From assembly GCA_026397595.1 (NCBI GenBank), contig JAPLUO010000292.1, positions 1-58,229 of the forward strand: DNA of 58,229 bases, written 5' to 3'. Both the position numbers and the translations under genes were made by a program. The stretch's first letter is position 1. Each line of letters opens with the position of its first letter. The notes beneath the pieces are model-generated. The model did not search any database and had not been told where the DNA came from. It saw nothing but the letters and a program-made list of their open reading frames with translations. Origin of the DNA: Caldifarciminota bacterium (GTDB lineage Bacteria > Hydrothermota > Tepidihabitantia > Tepidihabitantales > Tepidihabitantaceae). Shown here piece after piece: positions 42,907 through 50,146 of the stretch.

Positions 42907-44116
42907 TGGCGACCTCGGGCGGCTGACGCACATTGCCTGCCAATTCCTTGAGGAACTCCCCGAAAACAGCGAAATCCCCGAGGGTGAAATTGGCCGTTCG
43001 CTTGCCGTTTTCATTTGCCGGATCAATCGGCATCCACTTGACCCACTCGTCATTGTCTGCCGACACGGTCTCCGCGTCTCTTTCCGGCCACCTGGATTCT
43101 TGGCCGCCGATGACCGCGCCGTCGCGCGCTAGAATAATGAGATTGGAGCGTTTGGAGGCAAGAGAGACAGCCTGCGAGTACTCTGCAATCACGTCAAAGA
43201 GCAGTGCAAAGGCAACAGCGGTCTGCGTGCATTCAAGCCCCTGCACGATAACCTCGTTGATGTGTTGGTCGCGGAAGGAGTAGCCGCAGAGGAAAAGCGT
43301 GGCGGTAGGGAGCTTGAGGAACGCCCGCAGTCGGTCGATCATGGCGAGGTAGGGCATCCGCCTGCTCTCCTGGTATTTCAGATACGAGGGATGAATGACG
43401 CGCCTTGAGCCTTCGTCCCCTTGGGTCGTTCCACGACATACACCTTTATTGGGAACCTGGTACCAATTGATCGAGCCGTGCAGTTTCCACAAACGCGCCC
43501 AGCGCGGCGGAAGTAGATCTTCCTCCATTGCCCGAAGGTCGAAGAACGGCTTCCGTACCCCTGCGAAACCGTCGAAGTACGGAACGCAGGAATCCTCGAA
43601 CGCCTGCTCCATCAGCAAATCATAGTTGGTCGTGAATACCTCAACAGGGTTCTCGCGACGGACTGCATCCACCCAAGTTGCGATGCGATGGTAGGGCGTC
43701 TCTGTACCAGGGAGCGTCTTGTCTGCGATTTGCTGGATGAGTTGGCAGATTCTGTCATCCAACTGATCCAGTTTCCCGGCGGTCAGGCCGCGCACAACGT
43801 CTTTACCCGCGACGGCGCGGAGGGCACGGATGTGGGTGAGCATGTCTTCCACGGTCGTGTCCGTACGCTCATCTTTCTTGAAGTGCTCCTCGATGGTCTT
43901 CAGGAGGGGGCCGCAGTCCTTGCACTTGGCCAGATCACCGCGGACCAACTTGGTGATCCCGGCGATGTCGGGAATCAGTGGCGACTCTCCGTCAGCGCCC
44001 ACTCTTACAGCCACGGGGCAGCCGGCGCCGAGGAGAAACCCGAGCGGTTTCTTGTCGCTGGACAGGCATTGTTGCAGGTAACCAACTTGCCTCTTGGGAT
44101 CTTGAATGCAGTTCAT
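42896..44116 (-). CDS. SIR2-family NADase of a SIR2-HerA defence pair
   Basis: The 406-residue protein has SIR2 landmarks: GFLLGAGCPVAV (NAD-binding GAG, residues 27-36), FTTNYDLLMEQAF (TNYD, 163-166) and the catalytic His in LWKLHGSINWYQ (His213), followed by CGYSFRDQHINEVI typical of SIR2_2/defence sirtuins. Such enzymes hydrolyse NAD+ on phage infection. Adjacency to herA with an 11-bp overlap identifies the pair. Its start overlaps the hsdM stop by 4 bp (ATGA), embedding it in the RM operon. Confidence 0.92.
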   Translation of the reverse strand: MNCIQDPKRQVGYLQQCLSSDKKPLGFLLGAGCPVAVRVGADGESPLIPDIAGITKLVRGDLAKCKDCGPLLKTIEEHFKKDERTDTTVEDMLTHIRALRAVAGKDVVRGLTAGKLDQLDDRICQLIQQIADKTLPGTETPYHRIATWVDAVRRENPVEVFTTNYDLLMEQAFEDSCVPYFDGFAGVRKPFFDLRAMEEDLLPPRWARLWKLHGSINWYQVPNKGVCRGTTQGDEGSRRVIHPSYLKYQESRRMPYLAMIDRLRAFLKLPTATLFLCGYSFRDQHINEVIVQGLECTQTAVAFALLFDVIAEYSQAVSLASKRSNLIILARDGAVIGGQESRWPERDAETVSADNDEWVKWMPIDPANENGKRTANFTLGDFAVFGEFLKELAGNVRQPPEVANAQ

Positions 44117-46092
44117 TGTCCACCTCTCTCAGTGATCTCGTCGAGCAATCCCTCTGTCTTCTCCTGAACCGCCCTGATGTCGGCGCGGATTTCTTCGAGC
44201 GTGCGGAGCGGCTGGGGCTTGTAGAAGTAGCGGGTGAAGCTGATTTCGTAGCCGGTCTTGGTGCTGGGTTCGTCAATCCAGGCGTCCGGCGCGTAGGGCA
44301 GCACTTCGCGGCGGATGAAAGCCTCGACGCCACCCTCTTCCAGCAAAGGAATCTGCTCGGTGTCGCGCAGGTCCGGGTCGGGCTCGTACTCGACCGCGCA
44401 CTTCTTGCCGCCGATGGTGGCCTCGAAGAAACCTCGCAGTGGGTCAGGCTGCATCTTGCCCGGCTTGTGAATCTTCACGATGACCGGCGGGGCGTCCGTG
44501 TCGCGCTCGCTGCTCTCTTTGAGCGCCTTGATTTCCTTCGGCGTGTAGGCGCGGTTCGGGTCAATGCCCTTCAGGCGCAGTGGCCGCTCGACCGTCACCT
44601 TCCAGTAGCCAAAGGCCGCGTTCGGGAATATCTTCGACTGTTTGGTCTCCTTGAAGGCGAGGAAGGTGTCGCAGATGCGTTTGATGTCTTCTTCCGCCAG
44701 TTCGCAGTTCTTCTTGCCGAGGTTCTTGCGCAACGGCTTGAACCACTGCGTTGCGTCAATGAGTTGCACCTTGCCTTTGCGATGCTCAGGCTTGCGGTTG
44801 GAGAGCACCCAGATGTAGGTCGCGATGCCGGTGTTGTAGAACATGTTGAGCGGCAAGGCGACGATGGCCTCAAGCCAGTCGCTCTCGATAATCCAGCGCC
44901 GGATGTTGCTCTCGCCCTGGCCCGCGTCGCCGGTGAAGAGCGACGAGCCGTTGTGCACCTCGGCGATGCGGCTGCCGAGCTTGGTGTTGTGCTTCATCTT
45001 GGAGAGCATGTTGGCGAGGAAGAGCATCTGGCCGTCGCTGGAGCGCGTGATTAGCGAGTATTCCGCGTCACCCGCACGCGTGATGAGGAAGCGCGGGTCC
45101 TTGATGCCCTCTTTGCCGCCCATCCGTTCGAGGTCGGTCTTCCAGCTTTTGCCGTAGGGCGGGTTAGAGAGCATGAAGTCGAACTTGCGCGACCGGAAGG
45201 CGTCGGCCGAAAGCGTCGAATGCTCCGGCCCGCCGATGATGTTGTCGGCAGCAGACCCCTCGCCTTTGAGCAGCAGGTCGGCTTTGGCGATAGCGTAGGT
45301 CTCGGAGTTGATCTCCTGACCGTACAGGTGAATGGAGACTTGCTTGCCACGGTCCTTGGCGAGCTGCTTGAGCGTTTCCTCGGCCACGGTGAGCATGCCG
45401 AGGGTGCCGCACGCGCCGTCATACAAGAGGTAGGTGCCGGACTCCAACTTGTCCGCAATCGGCATGAAGATGAGCCGCGCCATCAGCTTGACCGCATCGC
45501 GCGGAGTCCAGTGCTCGCCCGCTTCCTCGTTGTTCTCTTCGTTGAAGCGGCGGACAAGCTCCTCGAAAACCGTGCCCATTCCGTGGTTGTCGAGGCCGGG
45601 CAGCCTCACCGAGCCGTCCGCGTTCAAGACCGGGTCCGGGCTCAAGTTGATGTCGTGGTCCAGGTACTTCTCAATCAGCGTACCGAGCGCGTCGGCTTTG
45701 GACAGGCGCGGAATCTGGTTGCGGAACTCGAAGCATTCGAGGACATCCTGCACGTTGGGCGAGAAGCCGTTGAGATAGGCCTCGAAGTCGGTGCGAAGCT
45801 GTTGCTGGCTGGCGCGGGCGCGCAGGTCACGGAGCGTGAACGATGATGTGTTGTAGAAGTCCTGGCCGGCCGCGCCTCGCAGCGCGCGGTCCTTGTTGGT
45901 GATGCGTGCCTTGTCGAGCGTGGCGTTCATTTCGAGCACGGCCTGTTTGGTCGGTTCGAGAACCCCGTCGAGCCTTCGCAGCACCGTCATCGGCAGAATC
46001 ACGTCGCGGTACTTCCCGCGAACGTACAAGTCGCGGAGCACGTCATCGGCGATGCCCCAGATGAAGTTGGCGATTCCGTTCAGGTCGTACAT
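44113..46092 (-). CDS. hsdM: Type I RM DNA N6-adenine methyltransferase HsdM (system 2)
   Basis: The 659-residue protein has the HsdM N-domain (GKYRDVILPMTVLRRLDGVL), motif I LYDGACGTLGML (about 223-234) and catalytic motif NPPYGKSW (310-317). It is related to the HsdM at 2653-4692 but clearly diverged, for example in a different C-terminal linker. It is the first gene of the eight-gene operon, with a GAGGT ribosome site close to the ATG and a promoter 42 bp upstream. Methylation by this subunit with HsdS protects host DNA from HsdR. Confidence 0.94.
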   Translation of the reverse strand: MYDLNGIANFIWGIADDVLRDLYVRGKYRDVILPMTVLRRLDGVLEPTKQAVLEMNATLDKARITNKDRALRGAAGQDFYNTSSFTLRDLRARASQQQLRTDFEAYLNGFSPNVQDVLECFEFRNQIPRLSKADALGTLIEKYLDHDINLSPDPVLNADGSVRLPGLDNHGMGTVFEELVRRFNEENNEEAGEHWTPRDAVKLMARLIFMPIADKLESGTYLLYDGACGTLGMLTVAEETLKQLAKDRGKQVSIHLYGQEINSETYAIAKADLLLKGEGSAADNIIGGPEHSTLSADAFRSRKFDFMLSNPPYGKSWKTDLERMGGKEGIKDPRFLITRAGDAEYSLITRSSDGQMLFLANMLSKMKHNTKLGSRIAEVHNGSSLFTGDAGQGESNIRRWIIESDWLEAIVALPLNMFYNTGIATYIWVLSNRKPEHRKGKVQLIDATQWFKPLRKNLGKKNCELAEEDIKRICDTFLAFKETKQSKIFPNAAFGYWKVTVERPLRLKGIDPNRAYTPKEIKALKESSERDTDAPPVIVKIHKPGKMQPDPLRGFFEATIGGKKCAVEYEPDPDLRDTEQIPLLEEGGVEAFIRREVLPYAPDAWIDEPSTKTGYEISFTRYFYKPQPLRTLEEIRADIRAVQEKTEGLLDEITERGGQ

Positions 46093-46134
46093 GTCACCTC
46101 ACGCCGGCATTACAGTCTGCAACATAGACGCGGT

Positions 46135-46162
46135 ATCTTAAGTGCAGGCGGACAGAAGTCAA
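46135..46162 (-). promoter_or_regulatory. Promoter of the composite defence operon
   Basis: TTGACT (46162-46157), a 16-bp spacer and TAAGAT (46140-46135) lie 42 bp upstream of hsdM. It is the only promoter I see for the eight genes. The box pattern matches the housekeeping promoters of the window, which suggests constitutive expression. Confidence 0.55.
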
Positions 46163-46228
46163 GCCAGCGCGCGGGCCGGTGTCAAACCGGTGCACGGACG
46201 CAGGGCGCAACGGGTGGGCTGAGCTAAT

Positions 46229-46505
46229 TCGCGAAGGTTGTGGTGGCTGTTGTTGCAGTAGTTGCCACGATGCCTGCAAAGGGTATCGCGAGGAAGGTCG
46301 CCGCGGTTGTTGTCAGATGACTTGTGCCGTGCATATTCAGCGGACTTTCCGCGATAGCCGCAGGGACTGAAATCAGGATGGTTCCAGCGAGTCTTGTCGC
46401 AGGTATTGTCGGGAGTACCGCAGGAACCGAATCAGTGATGGTTGTGCCATAGGTCTTCGCAAGAGCCTTGTCAGTACTTACGGCAGCACCTTCAGACGTA
46501 CTTGT
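46229..46505 (-). repeat. Degenerate 12-bp periodic array upstream of the defence operon
   Basis: Read on the minus strand, units such as GGCACAACCATC, GCGACAAGACTC, CCTGCGGTACTC and GTGGCAACTACT follow a 12-bp period with a GCAAC-like core, more diverged than the arrays at 10.7 and 56.2 kb. A 97-codon minus-strand frame (46224-46517) spans it, made of Ala/Thr repeats, but lacks a ribosome site and family features, so I do not call it a gene. Confidence 0.6.
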
Positions 46506-46602
46506 GCCGAGGGTCATGACTCACTCAATGGCCCGGGGGAAGGCTGCCGACAGAAGCGATAGAGCGATAAGCGATGAGCGAGGAGGGAGTTAGACAATTC
46601 AG

Positions 46603-46648
46603 AATAATCCCGGGGACGCAATGAGCAATTCCTGACGCGCGAGCGGCC
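46603..46648 (-). repeat. Element A, right inverted copy (GCGTCAGGAAT family)
   Basis: On the minus strand it reads GGCCGCTCGCGCGTCAGGAA, then TTGCTCATTGCGTCCCCGGG, then ATTATT. It matches element A at 34570-34613 in inverted orientation, with about five differences and one gap. Confidence 0.8.
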
Positions 46649-46749
46649 GGTTCCCGATAACCCATATGTAGTGGTCGGGCAGAGCCGAAACCACAATTCT
46701 CCCGTGGAGTGGGCGGCCCAGGGACTGCCCGGGGGGCTACAATTGAGTA

Positions 46750-46920
46750 AGGAAAAGGTTAAGGTTCAGGTTAAGGTTCAGACGGAGGTTCGAACTGAGC
46801 TTTGACGCGAGCGACGACGCGCTGGGCTTCCTGAACGGCTCTGCGAACAGCACGCGGTTCAGCACCGGATACGGCCCAAGGTTCAGGGTGAGGTTGAGGT
46901 CGAGATTCAGGTGGAGACGC
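46750..46920. repeat. GGTTAA/GGTTCA hexamer array
   Basis: Two blocks (46750-46800 and 46876-46920) consist of AAGGTTAAGGTTCAGGTTAA-type hexamers. On the minus strand they encode Leu-Asn repeats without a stop for 61 codons, but nothing resembling a protein family. The period of 6 is half that of the 12-bp arrays. With 46229-46505 and the flanking elements it fills the 1.33-kb gap between hsdM and the PF04020 gene. Confidence 0.65.
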
Positions 46921-47042
46921 ACGTGCCGACGCCGGTCACGACGCAGGTCGGCATACGTTCAGACGAACACCGGGATACACTTCGAGAGACACAAGGAGTT
47001 TTCCGGCGAGCCACGGCGGAAGCTGTTGCGAGTAGCTGAAGG

Positions 47043-47236
47043 CGGAGAGCGGCCCGGAATTGGTGTCGTCAGCGGATTTCCTCTAGCTCCGGCCAGCCGA
47101 GACCCCTCCTCAGCGTCGGGGCGACACTCCGTATCGTCTGCGTAATCTGCGGCGGTCCTGAGAGATTCCTCCACTCCGCTTCGCTCCGGTCGGAATGACA
47201 GTCCTCTTGGCGGTCTTGGCGAGCTTGGCGGTTCGT
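47043..47236 (-). repeat. Module X, right inverted copy
   Basis: On the minus strand this contains CCGCCAAG words (47236-47204), an inserted TGTCATTCCGA-type element (47200-47159), and the 79-bp core (47150-47072) matching 34195-34273 at 75 of 79 positions, followed by a weaker match to TTCCGGTCCGCTCTCCGCC. It mirrors module X copy 2 on the other side of the defence operon. Confidence 0.88.
47159..47200 (-). repeat. TGTCATTCCGA...GGAATCTCTCA dispersed repeat inserted in module X
   Basis: The minus strand reads TGTCATTCCGACCGGAGCGA then AGCGGAGTGGAGGAATCTCT. It is related to the palindrome at 30985-31068 and is absent from the left copy of module X, so it arrived after the repeat was duplicated or was lost on the left. 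Confidence 0.7.
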
Positions 47237-47300
47237 TCGAGTTCCGACTTGCAGTTGTCGGCTGGCGAACGGCGGGCGGCGCGCTGTGAGGTGCCGGCGA

Positions 47301-47328
47301 TTGATAGCGGGCTGATTGTTGGTATTCT
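47301..47328 (+). promoter_or_regulatory. Promoter upstream of the PF04020 gene
   Basis: TTGATA (47301-47306), a 16-bp spacer and TATTCT (47323-47328). The surrounding bases closely match the pfkB promoter at 47805-47832, pointing to a duplication. Confidence 0.6.
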
Positions 47329-47338
47329 TGTGACAATC

Positions 47339-47410
47339 ATGGAAGGCTTTGCGTCCCGCGTCGGCGTGGTCCGTAGCCTGGCCGCGTTGCCGGGCGCTGA
47401 GCGGAGCTGA
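47339..47410 (+). pseudogene. Duplicated and decayed 5' end of the pfkB gene
   Basis: Ten bases after the promoter an ATG opens a 23-codon frame starting MEGFASRVGVVRSLAA. Its DNA matches the pfkB start (MKGKRPGVCVVGSF), including CGTCGGCGTGGTCCGTAGC versus CGTCTGCGTGGTCGGCAGC. It ends 14 bp before the next gene. It could be translated as a leader peptide, but the shared upstream region makes a duplication relic the simpler reading. Confidence 0.6.
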
Positions 47411-47424
47411 TTGAAGGAGGAAAC

Positions 47425-47793
47425 ATGAGACTTGTCATCCGGTGGCTGATTTCGGCGCTTGCCCTGTTCCTTGCCGCGTGGATTGTGCCGGGCATCCATG
47501 TCGCGCCTAATGCGTGGTGGATTTACGCGGTCATGGCGGTCGTCCTCGGCCTCGTGAACGCGCTCGTAAGGCCGGTGCTTAAGCTGCTTTCCTGCGGGCT
47601 CATCATCCTGACGCTCGGCCTGTTCACGCTAGTCATCAACGCCCTTACGCTGTGGCTTTCGTCGGCCATCGCCGTCCATTGGTTCCACGTCGACTTCTAC
47701 GTGCGCGGGTTCTGGGCCGCGTTCTGGGGTGCGCTCATCGTCAGCATCGCCACGGTCATCATGTCGGCGTTGTTCAAGGACAAGGGAGAGTAG
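47425..47793 (+). CDS. PF04020-family small membrane protein (phage holin family-like)
   Basis: The 122-residue protein has four hydrophobic segments (WLISALALFLAAWIV, WWIYAVMAVVLGLVNALV, LLSCGLIILTLGLFTLVI, FWAAFWGALIVSIATVIM) and the family motif NALVRPVLKLLS. PF04020 proteins are widespread integral membrane proteins of unknown function, often labelled 'phage holin family' without evidence of lysis activity. GAAGGAGG precedes the ATG. It appears inserted between a copied pfkB promoter/5' end and the real pfkB gene. Confidence 0.88.
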   Translation: MRLVIRWLISALALFLAAWIVPGIHVAPNAWWIYAVMAVVLGLVNALVRPVLKLLSCGLIILTLGLFTLVINALTLWLSSAIAVHWFHVDFYVRGFWAAFWGALIVSIATVIMSALFKDKGE

Positions 47794-47804
47794 GTCTCCA
47801 GCGG

Positions 47805-47832
47805 TTGATAGTCGGCTGATTCCGGGTATCCT
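47805..47832 (+). promoter_or_regulatory. Promoter of pfkB, predicted leaderless
   Basis: TTGATA (47805-47810), a 16-bp spacer and TATCCT (47827-47832) are followed by 9 bp and the ATG at 47842. Confidence 0.6.
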
Positions 47833-47841
47833 CTCGACACC

Positions 47842-48840
47842 ATGAAAGGCAAACGCCCTGGCGTCTGCGTGGTCGGCAGCTTCGTGCTGGACCTCGTATT
47901 CAAGGTGGACCACCGGCCCGGGCCGGGCGAGACGATGCTGGCGCGTGACTTCGGGATGTTCCTCGGCGGCAAAGGGTTCAACCAGGCGATTGCGGCGCGC
48001 AGGCTGGGCGCGGACGTGAGCATGGTCGGCAGGTTGGGCGGCGATACGTTCGGGGACATGTTCATGGCGAAGCTGGAGCAGGAGGGGATTGACTCAAGCC
48101 GCGTGACGCGCGACCCGGAGGCGGGAACCGCGATTGCCTCGCCGGTGATAGACGCAGGCGGGGAGAACAGCATCATCGCCGCGCCGCGGGCCAACATGCG
48201 CGTGACGCCCGAAGACGCAGAGGCGGCAGAGGAACAGATTGCCGCGGCCGACGTACTGATGCTGCAGTTTGAGATACCGCCGGCCGCGTCGAGAAGAGCC
48301 GCCGAGATTGCACGCAAGCACGACACGCTGGTCCTGCTCGACCCCGCTCCGGTCAGCCACGGCGGGCCGGTCGAAGTCAGAAGCCAGAGCACAGAAGCCG
48401 GAGCGCAGAGTTCCGACACACCGGACCACTGGACCACTAGACCCCTTGACCACTTCTCTATCGACTACCTCGTGCCGAACGAAATCGAAGCACATATGCT
48501 GACCGGAAAGATGACGCCGGAAGAAGCCGCGGCCGTACTGCTGCCGGAGACGCGGCATGGCGTGGTTATCTCTCTCGGCGAGCAGGGGGCGATGGCGGTT
48601 GACCGCGCCGCGTTGTTCCGCTTCCCTGCGTACAAGGTGAAAACGGTTGACACCACCGGCGCGGGCGACGCGTTCCGGGCCGGGTTGGCCGTGATGCTGG
48701 CGCAGGACAAGTCGCTCGACGACGCGGTCCGGTTCGCCAACGCCTGCGGCGCTCTGGCCTGCACGGTCATGGGCGCGGAGCCGTCGATGCCAAGACGTCA
48801 GGTGGTGGAGATGTTCTTGAAGGAGGGTGACAAGCCATGA
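47842..48840 (+). CDS. PfkB-family carbohydrate kinase (ribokinase-like)
   Basis: The 332-residue sugar kinase has the N-terminal PfkB motif (FGMFLGGKGFNQAIAARRLG) and the C-terminal motif with the catalytic Asp (VDTTGAGDAFRAGLAVML, Asp near residue 274). Ribokinases phosphorylate ribose or related sugars with ATP. Residues about 180-206 (EVRSQSTEAGAQSSDTPDHW, then TTRPLDHF) are encoded by spacer-type repeats built on GGACCACTGGACCACTAGAC and interrupt the fold between conserved strands. The downstream gene overlaps its stop by 4 bp. Confidence 0.9.
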   Translation: MKGKRPGVCVVGSFVLDLVFKVDHRPGPGETMLARDFGMFLGGKGFNQAIAARRLGADVSMVGRLGGDTFGDMFMAKLEQEGIDSSRVTRDPEAGTAIASPVIDAGGENSIIAAPRANMRVTPEDAEAAEEQIAAADVLMLQFEIPPAASRRAAEIARKHDTLVLLDPAPVSHGGPVEVRSQSTEAGAQSSDTPDHWTTRPLDHFSIDYLVPNEIEAHMLTGKMTPEEAAAVLLPETRHGVVISLGEQGAMAVDRAALFRFPAYKVKTVDTTGAGDAFRAGLAVMLAQDKSLDDAVRFANACGALACTVMGAEPSMPRRQVVEMFLKEGDKP

Positions 48841-50018
48841 GGCCGATTATCCTCTTTGTCATCTCTCTCTTTGTCAGCGCAGTCGCCAGCGACACCATAA
48901 AGCCGCTGTTCGAGACCGATTCAGTCGCTGCCTACAACCGGTGGCTCGAAGAGCATCGCGATCAGTATCCTAGATTCCGACCGGTTCTTACCAAGGCCGA
49001 CCTCTCGACCGATTCGGCGGCTGGACCCACGCGCCAAATGCGTCGAGACGCAGTAGTACCTTTGAGCGAGCTGGTGGGGCTGCAAGTGGGCTTCCGCGAC
49101 TTCTTTGAGGACGGAGACCACTGCGTTGTGTATCATCGAGATGGCCGGGCAGTCACAAGCACGGCCTATGACCGGTACGGCCGCAAGCTGTTCGAAACCT
49201 CCGGGTACATTCAACATCGGTTTAACCTGTGGTTCAAGGATACCACGGCCCAAGACTCCGTTCCCGAGCAACAGCCATGGCGGAGACATGATCAGATGGC
49301 TGAGTCGACAGAAGTGCTCAACGATGAGGGGGAGGTTGTCGGCGTCCTTCCTGGGCTGTCCATTCAAGGCGCGAGCAGTCACGGAGACACTCTGATTGTG
49401 GCCGTTTCCCGAAGCGGAACCGTGGTCTTCGACCGCAGGGCTAGAATCCGCTGGCGAGACAGCATGTTTGGTACCGCTGCCCGTGTTGCGGCCATTTCAC
49501 CTGATGGGCGCAGGGTTGCGGTTGTCACGCAAGATTCCGTGGGGCTGCATGACTTGCTGATTGGCAGGAACAAGACCCTGGGCATTCGTCCCGGGACAGC
49601 GACCCGCTTTCGAGCTAACAAAGTCGTCTGGTCCGACGATAGTCGCCATTTCGCGGTGTACCGAGCCGACGGGCACGTCCTCGACACGGCTCTGCTGTGG
49701 ACGTTTACCAGTGATGGTGAGGGGGCAGTCAAGCCCCGGAGACTGAAGGCGAACTGCGATGGGAGGCCTTTCTGGATGGGAGATACGGTAGTACTGATCG
49801 AATCTCCCTACTACACCGACCTACACTGGACCGCCAACAAACAGCCGCCTGCGGGCCCGTGCAGAGTCACGGCGGTGCCACGGCGCGGCCGAGTGCAGAC
49901 GTGGATGGTAAAGGGGCGGTTTGGAGAGGGCAGCAACTGGTTCCAGCAAGGGCGATATCTCGCCAGTGTAAACAAGTCTGGGGGCGATGTAGTTGTGTTT
50001 CAGGTACCAGTCAAGTAG
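48837..50018 (+). CDS. Secreted propeller-like protein of unknown function (copy 1)
   Basis: The 393-residue protein has a signal peptide (MRPIILFVISLFVSAVASD), then repeated beta-strand segments resembling WD40/YVTN blades (VAAISPDGRRVAVVTQDSVG, SDDSRHFAVYRADGH). It is a diverged paralogue of the protein at 50147-51385: the N-terminal AYNRWLEEHRDQYP aligns with AYDKWLHQNAKEYP, and the blade order is the same. No sorting tail is visible. It overlaps pfkB by 4 bp and is followed by a truncated transaldolase start. Confidence 0.72.
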   Translation: MRPIILFVISLFVSAVASDTIKPLFETDSVAAYNRWLEEHRDQYPRFRPVLTKADLSTDSAAGPTRQMRRDAVVPLSELVGLQVGFRDFFEDGDHCVVYHRDGRAVTSTAYDRYGRKLFETSGYIQHRFNLWFKDTTAQDSVPEQQPWRRHDQMAESTEVLNDEGEVVGVLPGLSIQGASSHGDTLIVAVSRSGTVVFDRRARIRWRDSMFGTAARVAAISPDGRRVAVVTQDSVGLHDLLIGRNKTLGIRPGTATRFRANKVVWSDDSRHFAVYRADGHVLDTALLWTFTSDGEGAVKPRRLKANCDGRPFWMGDTVVLIESPYYTDLHWTANKQPPAGPCRVTAVPRRGRVQTWMVKGRFGEGSNWFQQGRYLASVNKSGGDVVVFQVPVK

Positions 50019-50029
50019 CGAGGAGCACG

Positions 50030-50137
50030 ATGGGACTATTCTTGGACAGCGTGGAGATTGAGGAAGTGAAGCAGGCGGTTGAGCTTGGGTTTCTGGCGCG
50101 CAGTTCCTTCTTCCTTGAAATGAGAGGGCGGGAGTGA
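50030..50137 (+). pseudogene. Truncated transaldolase start (duplication relic)
   Basis: MGLFLDSVEIEEVKQAVELG matches the first 20 residues of the transaldolase at 51387 (MGLLLDSAKIEEVRQAVELG), with similar spacing from the preceding secreted-protein gene. After residue 22 the frame diverges and stops after 35 residues, before the catalytic lysine. It marks the 3' end of a duplicated [secreted protein + transaldolase 5' end] unit. Confidence 0.85.
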
Positions 50138-50146
50138 AGGTTTGAT

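Noticed and set aside
46224..46517. 97-residue Ala/Thr-rich minus-strand protein
   Set aside because: It spans a degenerate 12-bp array and lacks a ribosome site; amino acid composition follows the repeat.
46737..46922. 61-residue Leu-Asn repeat protein
   Set aside because: It only translates the GGTTMA hexamer array and has no initiation signal.
47425..47793. Phage holin acting in lysis
   Set aside because: The PF04020 label is generic; no endolysin or phage gene is adjacent, so a lysis role is not supported.
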